A stretch of 64,000 nucleotides of DNA from Desulfobacter vibrioformis DSM 8776 (GTDB lineage Bacteria > Desulfobacterota > Desulfobacteria > Desulfobacterales > Desulfobacteraceae): NCBI RefSeq assembly GCF_000745975.1, contig NZ_KN050796.1, forward strand, positions 120,635 to 184,634, written 5' to 3'. Shown one piece after another: positions 8,638-17,028 of the stretch. A model generated the notes under the pieces. That model was not told where the DNA came from and did no database searches. It saw nothing but the letters and a program-made list of their open reading frames with translations. How positions within the stretch are numbered: position 1 is the stretch's first letter; each line of letters opens with the position of its first letter. The position numbers and the translations under genes were made by a program.

Positions 8638-9153
8638 ATGAGTCACTATTACCTGTTTCAGGATACCAGAAAATGCATCGGCTGCCACACCTGCGAGGTG
8701 ACGTGCAAGGTCAATAAAAAATTGCCCCCGGGGCCCAAACCCTGCCAGATTATCCAGGTGGGTCCCAAGACCGTTGGAGAGGTGCCAAGGACATCATTTG
8801 TTTTCATGTCCTGCTTTCATTGCGAAAACCCCTGGTGCGTTCCGGCCTGCCCCACCGACGCCATGCAGCAGCGAAGCAAAGACGGAATCGTTTTTGTGGA
8901 CAAGGATCTGTGCGTGGGATGCAAAACCTGCATATCCGCCTGCCCCTGGGGTGCCCCCCAGTGGAACCAGGAGATCGGCAAGGTTGAAAAATGCGACTTT
9001 TGCATGGATCGGATCGACCAGGGACTTGCCCCGGCCTGCGTAACCAACTGCACCACAGGCTGCCTGAAATTTGGCAAGGCCGAACAGATGACTCAGATCC
9101 GGAGACAGCGCCATGCAGCGTCTGTAACCTCCTTTGAGAACACAAGCTTTTAA
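8638..9153 (+). CDS. Four-cluster [4Fe-4S] ferredoxin subunit
   Basis: A protein of about 171 residues of the NrfC/PhsB/DmsB type that carries electrons to the molybdopterin subunit. Four cysteine groups are visible: CIGCHTCEVTC, CFHCENPWCVPAC, CVGCKTCISAC and CDFC...CVTNC...C, enough for four cubane clusters. It has no signal peptide and no membrane partner gene, consistent with a cytoplasmic complex. ATG at 8638 is chosen over the in-frame ATG at 8599 because GGAG lies six bases upstream and the protein then begins directly with the ferredoxin fold. The flavoprotein gene follows after nine bases. Confidence 0.9.
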   Translation: MSHYYLFQDTRKCIGCHTCEVTCKVNKKLPPGPKPCQIIQVGPKTVGEVPRTSFVFMSCFHCENPWCVPACPTDAMQQRSKDGIVFVDKDLCVGCKTCISACPWGAPQWNQEIGKVEKCDFCMDRIDQGLAPACVTNCTTGCLKFGKAEQMTQIRRQRHAASVTSFENTSF

Positions 9154-9162
9154 GGAACCGAT

Positions 9163-11331
9163 ATGGATAAAAAAATCTGCCCGGTGCGACAAACCATCCT
9201 TTTTTTAACCACTCTGATCGGTCCCAAAGGACTGCCCGACCCCAAAGGCCAGCGGATATCCGAACAAATTCTTGTTCTGGTCGAAGAGATTGCCGAAGGC
9301 ACGGCAGGAGAGGCGCACCTGCCCGCCATTGAAGACCTGGTTAAAGAGTATAATGATGCCCGGAACCCGGAACAGACCCGGATGGCCGGCATGACCATTC
9401 AAGGGCTTCTGGACGATCACCTGGAGATATTTATCAACCATATCCAGACCCGGAACTGCCCCACCCATGACTGCGGGAAACTTGCCCCGTCCCCTTGCCA
9501 GATGGCATGTCCTGCCGGAATTGACATCCCCACATATCTTGCGCTCATTGCCCAGGGAAAGGATGCCGAAGCCATTGAAGTGATCAGACGGGACAATCCC
9601 TTGCCCTGGGTGTGCGGCCTGATCTGTACCCGGCCCTGTGAAATGATGTGTGTCAGGGCCAGGATCGATAAGGCCATCTCCATTAAATTTCTCAAAGCGT
9701 TTGCTGCCGAACGCGCCATGTCCGGGCGGGCCTACACCAATCCAACCCCCAGGCCTGCCAACGGCAAAAAGGTCTGTGTGGTCGGCGCAGGCCCGGGCGG
9801 TCTTTCCTGTGCGTATTATCTGGCACTCATGGGATATGGCGTCAGGATCATCGAGGCCCTGCCCGTGCCCGGCGGCATGCTCATGGTGGGCATTCCCCGG
9901 TATCGTCTGCCAGGGGAAGTCATTAACCGGGAAGTGGCCATGATTGAAGCCCTGGGCGTAAAAATCCAGTACAACACCCGGTTGGGCAGGGATGTCACCA
10001 AGGAGGAACTGGACCGGGAAGGATTTGAAGCCTATTGCATTGCCATTGGCGCCCATAAGGCATGGACCTTGGGTATTGAGGGAGAAAAAGATTTTTCCAA
10101 CGTCTTTGAAGCGGTCCGTTTCCTAAGAGACGTCGCCCTGGGCGACCACCGCTGTCCGGGAAAAAATGTGGTGGTGGTGGGCGGTGGCAACGTGGCCATT
10201 GATGCGGCCCGCACCAGCCTGCGCCTGGGTGCCGAGCGCGTCATCATTGCCTATAGACGGACCCGGGATCAGATGCCTGCGGATGTGGAGGAGGTGGAAC
10301 AGGCCGAAGAGGAGGGCATTGAATTCTCTTTTCTGACCATTCCCGCTGCAGTCAAGGGTGAAGGACAGAATATTCATGCCCTTTCATGTATCAAGGCAGA
10401 ACTGAAAGCCAAACAAGGCTCCGACCGCCTGGCACCGGTTCCCATTGAAGGCGGGGAGTTTGAGATCCGGGCAGATGCCGTGATCTCGGCCATTGGCCAG
10501 TACGTGGACAACGAAGGTATGGACGCGTTTACCGGCATCAACTGGAGCCGCCGGGGCACCATTGATGTCAATCACGCCCATATGGAAACGGCCCAGCCAG
10601 GTGTATTTGCCGCCGGAGACGCGGTTTCCGGCCCTGCCACAGTGATCGAAGCCATTGGCGGCGGCAAACGGGCTGCTGACGCCATTGACCGCTATCTTCG
10701 CAAAATTCCCCAGCCCCGCGCCCCCAGAACGCCGGTACGTCATAAGACCGAACCCGTTCTTGAGATGACGGCCCACCGGAAAATGACCCTTGAACCGCCG
10801 AAAATGCCCATGCTTAACCTTTACCGGCGCAGAACGACCTTCCAGCAGGTGGAACTGGGGTATGAAGAAGCCGATGTCCGCCAGGAAGCGGCCCGGTGCC
10901 TGCGCTGCGATATCTGCCGGCGTTGCGGCAAATGCGTGGATATCTGCCGGGATAAAATGGGTATCAATGCCCTGAAGCTGGGATACCTTGATTTTGATGA
11001 AAGCGGCCCCACCGATTTCAGGGTCACGGCGGAAAACTGTATCACCTGCGGGGCATGTGCGGCCAATTGTGAAAACAATGCATTGAAAATTGATGAAAAA
11101 GATGGCCGGCGAAGGCTCCTGCTGTGCGGCACCATCCTGAACAGCCAGGCTATTCGGTATTGTGAATCCTGCGGTGCAAAACTTGGCTCCGAGGAATATA
11201 CCCGGTTTATTGCCGGAAAAACCAGAAACATGACACCGGCCACAAAAACGCGGCTGCTTTGTAATAACTGCCTGCGCCGGAACGCTGCGGTTTCCAACGC
11301 CGCAAACAGCGGTGCGTTACCCATGGTTTAA
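9163..11331 (+). CDS. NAD(P)-dependent GltD-like flavoprotein with C-terminal ferredoxin clusters
   Basis: A 722-residue electron-input protein. Residues 1 to about 80 form an N-terminal extension I do not recognise. Then come the Cys-rich N-terminal region of glutamate synthase small-subunit relatives (CQMACPAGIDIPTY, CGLICTRPCEMMC), an FAD Rossmann motif GAGPGGLS and an NAD(P) motif GGGNVAIDAART. The final about 130 residues add two [4Fe-4S] motif groups (CLRCDICRRCGKCVDIC; CITCGACAANC) and a CESC pair. No glutamate synthase large subunit is present. It most likely passes electrons between NAD(P)H and the adjacent ferredoxin and molybdoenzyme. Flavin-based bifurcation is possible but unproven. 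Confidence 0.88.
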   Translation: MDKKICPVRQTILFLTTLIGPKGLPDPKGQRISEQILVLVEEIAEGTAGEAHLPAIEDLVKEYNDARNPEQTRMAGMTIQGLLDDHLEIFINHIQTRNCPTHDCGKLAPSPCQMACPAGIDIPTYLALIAQGKDAEAIEVIRRDNPLPWVCGLICTRPCEMMCVRARIDKAISIKFLKAFAAERAMSGRAYTNPTPRPANGKKVCVVGAGPGGLSCAYYLALMGYGVRIIEALPVPGGMLMVGIPRYRLPGEVINREVAMIEALGVKIQYNTRLGRDVTKEELDREGFEAYCIAIGAHKAWTLGIEGEKDFSNVFEAVRFLRDVALGDHRCPGKNVVVVGGGNVAIDAARTSLRLGAERVIIAYRRTRDQMPADVEEVEQAEEEGIEFSFLTIPAAVKGEGQNIHALSCIKAELKAKQGSDRLAPVPIEGGEFEIRADAVISAIGQYVDNEGMDAFTGINWSRRGTIDVNHAHMETAQPGVFAAGDAVSGPATVIEAIGGGKRAADAIDRYLRKIPQPRAPRTPVRHKTEPVLEMTAHRKMTLEPPKMPMLNLYRRRTTFQQVELGYEEADVRQEAARCLRCDICRRCGKCVDICRDKMGINALKLGYLDFDESGPTDFRVTAENCITCGACAANCENNALKIDEKDGRRRLLLCGTILNSQAIRYCESCGAKLGSEEYTRFIAGKTRNMTPATKTRLLCNNCLRRNAAVSNAANSGALPMV

Positions 11332-11345
11332 AACAGGAGGCACAG

Positions 11346-11564
11346 ATGACATTTCAACGGGGAGATAAAATAGAGATATTCCAGGCATCCACGGACGATG
11401 CCTGGGAGGATTACATGAATGACTTTATAGGGTGCCATGGATTTATTGTGGACCCGGACACATCGGTGAACGATCCGGACGCCCTGGTGGAGGTCAGCCT
11501 TGAAGGCAAAGGCACCCACCGGCTTCCCCAGGATTGTATGAGACGGCTGGGGGAGCAGGTATAA
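11346..11564 (+). CDS. Small conserved-looking cytoplasmic protein, 72 residues
   Basis: An acidic small protein with a strong ribosome-binding site (AGGAGG eight bases before the ATG), located between the flavoprotein and the exporter genes, so it is probably a real operon member. It begins with an SH3-like run (RGDKIEIF) and contains an Asp/Pro-rich middle (DPDTSVNDPDALVEV). Two cysteines are present but not in a cluster motif. I do not recognise the family. A role as accessory or assembly factor for the redox complex is speculation from position. Confidence 0.7.
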   Translation: MTFQRGDKIEIFQASTDDAWEDYMNDFIGCHGFIVDPDTSVNDPDALVEVSLEGKGTHRLPQDCMRRLGEQV

Positions 11565-11633
11565 AGATCAAGGAAAAGATCAAAAGGAAAAGATCAAGAA
11601 GTTGATTAAAAACGTTTTTTTAGGAGACAAGGG

Positions 11634-12776
11634 ATGAAAATGAAGTTCAAATGGGTTGTATTATTTTTGACGGCAGCAGCACTGATGCTGCCACTGATGA
11701 CTGCAATGCCTGTGATGGCCGACCCGCTTGCCGATGCCATTGCAGCCGCGCCCCGGGGCACGGGACCGGGCCAGATTGATCCGTCGGCTCCGGCAGGGAT
11801 TTTCGGCATTCCCGGCGCACCGGCCCCGGGTTTATTGATCTGTTTTTGCTGGGCCATCTGGGTGGGCTGGATTTTTTCAACCATAGGCGCCTTTGGCGGG
11901 GTTATGGCTGGCGTGGGGCATATTTCCATTTACGGCATGGGGCCCTATGCCAAAACATTTAAGGATACCTCGCCCACCATCAACAAGATACTCACCGACA
12001 GCATCCGCGTTTCCAACCAGTGGCTGGGTGGGTTTTCCGCCCTTGTCTCCAGCATCACCTACGGCAGGCAGAAACGTATCGTGACATCCCTTGGGGCATT
12101 CATGGGTGCTGGTGCGCTTTTTGCCACGTTACTGGTGGTATTCACCACCGCCGGAAAGGTCAGATTTTCACAGTACCAGGGCTGGTTCGGCCTATGTGTA
12201 TTCCTGATTTTTGCCTTCATGGTCTATGAAATGTCCCCCAGGGGCCAGGCCTCAAAAAAAACAGCCAAGGCCGCGGCCAAGGCATTTGAAGATGCGGTCA
12301 AAAATAAGGGCTCCATTGAAAGCCAGGGGGTAAAAACCCTGAATTGGAGCCTTGCCAGAACAGACATTTCTTTTTTCGGCCAGAAATTTTCATTCAGTCC
12401 CATCTGGGCCTTTATCGGCGGCTTTTGCATCTCTGCGCTGGCCTCCTTCATCGGTGTCGGCGGCGGTTTTCTTTACGTGCCTTTTTTGACCAGTGTTGTG
12501 GGGCTTCCCATGTTCGTGGTTGCCGGCACCTCATCTCTTGCGGTTCTCATCGGGATGTTTTTTTCCGTCTTCAATTTCATGGTGCTCAAAGGGGTCATGG
12601 TTTACTGGCCCATGATCGGCCTTGAACTTGCGGGCGTATTTGTCGGATCCATGATCGGACCCAGAACCGGAAAATACATTCCTGAAAAGGTATTGAAATG
12701 GATCTTCCTGGTATTGGCGTTCTACATCGGCATCCGGTATACGCTGAGAGGTTTTTTCGGCATTGCAATGCTTTAA
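11634..12776 (+). CDS. TauE/SafE-family sulfite/organosulfonate exporter-like permease
   Basis: A 380-residue integral membrane protein with an N-terminal signal-like helix, a short Pro/Gly-rich periplasmic segment, and about seven further hydrophobic helices in two halves. The second half contains the glycine-rich stretch FIGVGGGFLYVPFL typical of TauE/SafE (DUF81) permeases. The central loop is long and charged, with a Lys/Ala-rich segment. TauE proteins move sulfite, sulfoacetate or related anions. In this operon it suggests that the molybdoenzyme substrate or product is a sulfur anion. TAGGAGAC lies before the ATG. Confidence 0.85.
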   Translation: MKMKFKWVVLFLTAAALMLPLMTAMPVMADPLADAIAAAPRGTGPGQIDPSAPAGIFGIPGAPAPGLLICFCWAIWVGWIFSTIGAFGGVMAGVGHISIYGMGPYAKTFKDTSPTINKILTDSIRVSNQWLGGFSALVSSITYGRQKRIVTSLGAFMGAGALFATLLVVFTTAGKVRFSQYQGWFGLCVFLIFAFMVYEMSPRGQASKKTAKAAAKAFEDAVKNKGSIESQGVKTLNWSLARTDISFFGQKFSFSPIWAFIGGFCISALASFIGVGGGFLYVPFLTSVVGLPMFVVAGTSSLAVLIGMFFSVFNFMVLKGVMVYWPMIGLELAGVFVGSMIGPRTGKYIPEKVLKWIFLVLAFYIGIRYTLRGFFGIAML

Positions 12777-12854
12777 AATACGTATTGCCACTGTCCCGCA
12801 GACCGCCCCGGCGGCGGCACCTGCGGGAAGAACCTAAAATCAAAAGGAGTAAAA

Positions 12855-13406
12855 ATGGTCAAAGGATTCGATCAGTTCTACCACGCCATTGACAGCTATA
12901 TTATTTTTTTCTACCGGGTGACGGGCATTGGTATGGTTGATTATATGGCCGGGACGTTTTGCCTTTCCCTGATTGCCGTCCTTTTGGGGGAATTGACCAT
13001 TTCACTTGCCCTAAGGGTCAACGCCCCTTATCTTTCCGGCCTGTCCCAGCGTAAGAAAGAAAAGGAAACCCTTTCCATTAAAGCCTATGAAACAGGAGAC
13101 ATGGCCGGGTACAAGGCACTGAATAAAGAGGCCACAGATGCCTGGGGCCGCCAGTTTTTTGCCATGATGGCCCATTCGGCCGCCATTCTGTGGCCCGTGC
13201 CCTTTGCCCTGGGCTGGATGCAGACACGGTTTGCCGGTATTGATTTTCCCATTGCCTTTCCGTTCTCCCTGGTTACGGATTCAGTGGGCTATACATTTTC
13301 GTTCTTCCCCATCTATGTTCTGGCACGAATCGTTTTCGGAAAACTCAGGCCTCATCTGCCCTATTTTGCTTCGGTTCACAGACACTTGACCCAAGTGTCG
13401 GCCTGA
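12855..13406 (+). CDS. Three-helix membrane protein of unknown function
   Basis: A 183-residue protein with a hydrophobic helix near residues 32-52, a charged, probably coiled-coil loop rich in Lys/Glu (near 62-95), and two later hydrophobic helices (near 98-118 and 140-165). The helix-coil-helix-helix layout recalls the DUF106/EMC3 group, but I see no decisive motif. It has a good ribosome-binding site (AAAGGAGT) and follows the TauE-like gene by 78 bases, so it probably belongs to the same transcript and may partner the permease. Confidence 0.7.
   Translation: MVKGFDQFYHAIDSYIIFFYRVTGIGMVDYMAGTFCLSLIAVLLGELTISLALRVNAPYLSGLSQRKKEKETLSIKAYETGDMAGYKALNKEATDAWGRQFFAMMAHSAAILWPVPFALGWMQTRFAGIDFPIAFPFSLVTDSVGYTFSFFPIYVLARIVFGKLRPHLPYFASVHRHLTQVSA
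13381..13399 (+). terminator. Hairpin at the end of the membrane-protein gene
   Basis: GACACTTG-ACC-CAAGTGTC is a perfect 8-base stem with a 3-base loop, ending seven bases before the end of the stop codon at 13406. There is no T-tract, so it may be a weak attenuator or an RNA-processing structure instead of a true terminator. Confidence 0.35.
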
Positions 13407-13523
13407 ATTCCAAAAGTTGCTACCCTGGCAGGCATTGATGCTGAATTCCGCAACGAGTTTCCCATTGAAACCCCGATGATTGGTTTCTATAATAGGTTTT
13501 GTATACCAAAACCCATTGAGGAT

Positions 13524-13585
13524 ATCAGATTGAGGAGATCAGATTGAGGAGATCAGATTGAGGAGATCAGATTGAGGAGATCAGA
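13524..13585 (+). repeat. Tandem 14-base repeat containing Shine-Dalgarno sequences
   Basis: ATCAGATTGAGGAG occurs four times head to tail (13524-13579), followed by a partial copy. A degraded unit precedes it at 13515. Each unit contains GAGGAG. The last one sits eight bases before the GTG start at 13588 and therefore serves as its ribosome-binding site. Copy number could vary by slippage. Confidence 0.9.
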
Positions 13586-13587
13586 CG

Positions 13588-14064
13588 GTGAAACATTTTA
13601 ACTGTAAAGTGCTGACGGCCCTGGCATACCTTATCCTGGCACTGCCCGGGAACTTGTATGCCCTGCAGTTTCATTCAAATTCCGAAGGGATCATTACCCA
13701 CCAGATCGGACACCTGTTCTTTCTTTTCTCAATGGTTGTGCTTATGTTCATTATCAGTGGCAAGGGCCTGGCTATACATAAAGGGTGGCGCCTGATCCAG
13801 GTTTCAGCATTTTTTTTCATTCTCTGGAACGCCTGCGCCATTACGGTCCATTTCCTGGACAACCAGATCTATGCGGTCAGTGTAGAACGGCTCGCCAACG
13901 GGTATGCCAGGATCCGGACCCAGAACAATTCAAGTCTGCTGGGCTGGGTATATTACGGCCTTAAACTGGATCATTTGCTTTGTGTGCCGGCCATGTTTCT
14001 AATGTACAAGGGACTTTGCTGTCTGGTGGACGAACAAAAAGCTGAAAAAGGGCAAACCCTGTGA
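13588..14064 (+). CDS. Small membrane protein preceding the sensor kinase
   Basis: A 158-residue protein beginning with GTG. The N-terminus looks like a signal peptide or first helix (LTALAYLILALPGNLYA), followed by three hydrophobic segments at about 45-62, 72-90 and 130-150. No domain is recognised. It overlaps the histidine kinase gene by four bases (GTGA), so the two are translationally coupled. That suggests an accessory membrane component of the signal sensor. The start is fixed by the GAGGAG of the last tandem repeat unit. Confidence 0.75.
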   Translation: MKHFNCKVLTALAYLILALPGNLYALQFHSNSEGIITHQIGHLFFLFSMVVLMFIISGKGLAIHKGWRLIQVSAFFFILWNACAITVHFLDNQIYAVSVERLANGYARIRTQNNSSLLGWVYYGLKLDHLLCVPAMFLMYKGLCCLVDEQKAEKGQTL

Positions 14065-15569
14065 TTGCTCCCTATCTGCCCATGGTGGTGATAGATGTTC
14101 TCGGCTCGTTTACCATGGTGGTACTTTCCCTCCTATGCTGCTACAAGGCCGGAATTTTAAGGGAAACCGACCGGGACAATGCGCTGTTTCTCTATCTTGT
14201 CTGGATCTCCACCGGATTTATGATCTTTGCTGTATCACGCGCCTTTGGCCATATCCTGATGCAGTTTCTGATTTTAACTTCCCATACCGACACCTGGCAG
14301 ATGATCGCGGCTTTTTCCGGCAGCGTCAACACGGTCTCGTTCATGCTGGTCAGCCTGATCACCCTGTTCTTCAACCAGAGCTGGAAGATGAACGAAAAGA
14401 TTCTGAGGTCCCGGAAAAAACTGGAAGCGGCCCATGCCCAGCTTTTAAGTTTAAACCAGAACCTGGAGCAAAAGGTGGTGGAACGTACGGAGATGCTCAC
14501 AAGTTCCGAGCACAAGGCCCGGCGTATCTTTGAATACTCCCTGGATACCATCCTGGTTACCGACGCCCATTTCAAAATCCAGGAGATCAATAACGCCGGC
14601 ATCGTGCTCACAGGATACAAAAAAAAACAGATGCTGGAACAGAACATGGGACTGATGGATTTCATCGCCCACGCCCCGGACTGGAATTGTCTTTTGCAAC
14701 AACTGAACACAAACGAATATGTCCTCAACGAAGAGTGCGATATTTTAAACGCCGATAACATCAATATCCGGGTACTGATCAGCGGCGGCGTTGATTACGG
14801 GGCGTTTGGCTGCGCCAAAACCTTTCATTTCATCATCAAGGATATTAATGAAAAAAAACAGATGGAGCAGCAGATCGCCCAGGCCGACAAACTAGCGGCC
14901 CTGGGCGAGCTGTCCGCAGGTGTGGCCCATGAGATCAATAACCCGTTGGGTATCATCCTTGGCTACACCCAGCTGATGCTTAAACAGGCGTCTGAATTTG
15001 AAGAAGATCTTAAAACCATTGAAAAACACGTAAAAAACTGCAAGGAAGTCGTCAGCAACCTGCTCTCCTTTTCACGGAAGGGCTCCAGGAAAATGGAAAA
15101 CGTGGATATCCATAACATGCTCAACGGTGTCATCAATTTTCTAAGAAACCATTCTGATTTCAGAAAAGTTCAAATCCAGCTTAACCTGTGGGAAAATGAA
15201 TGCCTCTGGGTGAAGGGCAATGCCCAGGAACTGGCCCAGGTGGTTTTAAACCTGATGATTAACGCCTGCCACGCCATTCAGGATAACCCCGCCGGGTTCA
15301 TAGAACTTGCCACCCAAAAAGAGAATGCCCATATACTCATTCATGTCAGGGATAACGGCACCGGCATCTCCAAACAGCATCTGCCCCGGATTTTTGATCC
15401 TTTTTTTACCACCAAGCCCGTGGGGCAGGGCACAGGGTTAGGCCTTTCTGTGGGATACGGCATTATCCGCAACCACCAGGGAGATATCCTGGCCGCAAAC
15501 CGGAACAGCCCGGGTGCGCAGTTCACCATCCGGCTGCCCCTTGTGAACACCAACAGCAATGAGGAGTAA
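14061..15569 (+). CDS. Membrane PAS-domain histidine kinase
   Basis: A 502-residue sensor of a two-component system. Residues 1 to about 105 contain three or four hydrophobic helices. Next come a short coiled coil (near 110-145), a PAS domain (about 150-260), and a HisKA domain with the phospho-accepting His in GVAHEINNPLG. The HATPase domain shows an N box (NLMINACHAI), G1 (DNGTGI) and G2 (GQGTGLGLSV). It starts with GTG inside the stop codon of the preceding membrane-protein gene and is followed three bases later by its response regulator. The signal is unknown. Position suggests it senses the substrate or redox state relevant to the molybdoenzyme operon. Confidence 0.92.
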   Translation: MIAPYLPMVVIDVLGSFTMVVLSLLCCYKAGILRETDRDNALFLYLVWISTGFMIFAVSRAFGHILMQFLILTSHTDTWQMIAAFSGSVNTVSFMLVSLITLFFNQSWKMNEKILRSRKKLEAAHAQLLSLNQNLEQKVVERTEMLTSSEHKARRIFEYSLDTILVTDAHFKIQEINNAGIVLTGYKKKQMLEQNMGLMDFIAHAPDWNCLLQQLNTNEYVLNEECDILNADNINIRVLISGGVDYGAFGCAKTFHFIIKDINEKKQMEQQIAQADKLAALGELSAGVAHEINNPLGIILGYTQLMLKQASEFEEDLKTIEKHVKNCKEVVSNLLSFSRKGSRKMENVDIHNMLNGVINFLRNHSDFRKVQIQLNLWENECLWVKGNAQELAQVVLNLMINACHAIQDNPAGFIELATQKENAHILIHVRDNGTGISKQHLPRIFDPFFTTKPVGQGTGLGLSVGYGIIRNHQGDILAANRNSPGAQFTIRLPLVNTNSNEE

Positions 15570-15572
15570 ACG

Positions 15573-16982
15573 ATGAGGCCCAATATTCTTGTGGTGGATG
15601 ATGAAAAGGACATGACCCGCCTTCTCCAGCGCACCCTTGAACCGGAACTGAACTGCCGGGTGACAATGGCTTTTTCCGGTGAAATGGCCCTGAATATTCT
15701 TGAATTGGCTGATACAGCCTTTGATATTGTCATCAGTGACATCCGCATGCCCGGAATGGATGGGTTTGATCTTCTGGAACAATTGAAACAAAGATATCCG
15801 GATCTCACTGTGGTCATGCTCACCGCTTACGGCAATATTGAATCTGCTGTGGCAGCGATTAAAAAAGGCGCGTATGATTTCATTGCCAAGCCCTTTGAGC
15901 AGGATGAAATCATCTTTAAAATTCAAAAAGCTTTGGAGCGCAGCCGGCTTATATCCGAAAACCGCCGCCTCCAGAAAGCCTGCCAGGCCGACTCCCTGCC
16001 CTTGATCGGGCAAAGCCCTGCCATGCAGAAGGTGTTTGAGAAAATCGCGCTGGTCGCAGATTCGGATGTCACGGTCCTGATCACCGGCGAATCCGGAACG
16101 GGCAAGGACCTGACCGCAAGATCCATTCATGCCCTGAGCCCCAGAAAAAACAAACCGTATATCCCGGTCAACTGTCCCACCATCCCCGAGCACATCCTTG
16201 AAAGTGAATTGTTCGGGTATAAAAAAGGGGCGTTCACCAATGCCTACCGGGACAGAACAGGGCTTTTCCAGGAGGCTGATCACGGCACCATTTTCCTGGA
16301 TGAAATCGGCGATGTCGGTTCCACCATCCAGACCAAGCTTTTAAGGGTGATCCAGGAAAAGGAGGTCAAGCCTTTGGGCGACACCCGGGTGGACCATGTG
16401 GATGTCAGGATCATCGCCTCCACCAATCAGGATCTGCAGCAGAAAATCAGGGACAAAGAGTTCAGGGAAGACTTTTTCTACCGGCTTTCGGTGATCACCA
16501 TTGAATTGCCGCCGTTAAGGGACCGGGTTACGGATATCCCGCTGTTGTGTGATCACCTTCTGGCCAAAAACTGTGAAAAATTGAACAAGCCGGCCAGACA
16601 TTTGTCTGAAAATGTTGTGGATCTCTTCATGAAGCACCCTTGGCCGGGCAATGTCAGAGAGCTTGAAAATGTACTTGTCCAGGGTATTCTCTATGCAACC
16701 TCAGATACCATTTGCCTTGCTGATATTCCCATTGATAAAAAAAAGGCCAGTGACTGCGTGTGCATGAACTTTGATACGGATATGCGGCAACTGACCTATA
16801 AAGAGGCCAAGGAAAACACCCTGACACAGTTTAACCATAACTACATCGGCGCCCTGCTCTCCATGACCGAAGGCAATATTACCCAGGCAGCCAGACGCTG
16901 CGCCATGGACCGCCAGGCCCTTCAGCAGATTATGAAACGGTATGGCATTGATCCTGAAAAGTTCCGGGTCAAGGCGTCCTGA
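15573..16982 (+). CDS. NtrC-family sigma-54-dependent response regulator
   Basis: A 469-residue enhancer-binding protein. The receiver domain (1-120) shows the acidic pair DDE and the phospho-acceptor Asp in VISDIRMPG. The AAA+ domain has Walker A GESGTGKD, the sigma-54 contact loop as GAFTNA in place of the usual GAFTGA, and Walker B TIFLDEIGD. The C-terminus carries a Fis-type helix-turn-helix (GNITQAARRCAMDRQALQQI). It is coupled to the kinase gene. Two sigma-54 promoters lie in the same gene neighbourhood (6176 and 8552) and are its most likely targets, although no DNA-binding site is proven. Confidence 0.94.
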   Translation: MRPNILVVDDEKDMTRLLQRTLEPELNCRVTMAFSGEMALNILELADTAFDIVISDIRMPGMDGFDLLEQLKQRYPDLTVVMLTAYGNIESAVAAIKKGAYDFIAKPFEQDEIIFKIQKALERSRLISENRRLQKACQADSLPLIGQSPAMQKVFEKIALVADSDVTVLITGESGTGKDLTARSIHALSPRKNKPYIPVNCPTIPEHILESELFGYKKGAFTNAYRDRTGLFQEADHGTIFLDEIGDVGSTIQTKLLRVIQEKEVKPLGDTRVDHVDVRIIASTNQDLQQKIRDKEFREDFFYRLSVITIELPPLRDRVTDIPLLCDHLLAKNCEKLNKPARHLSENVVDLFMKHPWPGNVRELENVLVQGILYATSDTICLADIPIDKKKASDCVCMNFDTDMRQLTYKEAKENTLTQFNHNYIGALLSMTEGNITQAARRCAMDRQALQQIMKRYGIDPEKFRVKAS

Positions 16983-17028
16983 ACTTTCACTGTGCATTTT
17001 AATCTTAATTGTGAGCCGGTATTTACCC

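Noticed and set aside
13426..13443. Third sigma-54 promoter (TGGCAGGCATTGATGC)
   Set aside because: The GG and GC elements are one base too far apart, and the -12 element is poor.
13524..13585. Possible CRISPR-like array
   Set aside because: The 14-base units are directly adjacent with no spacers; this is a simple tandem repeat.
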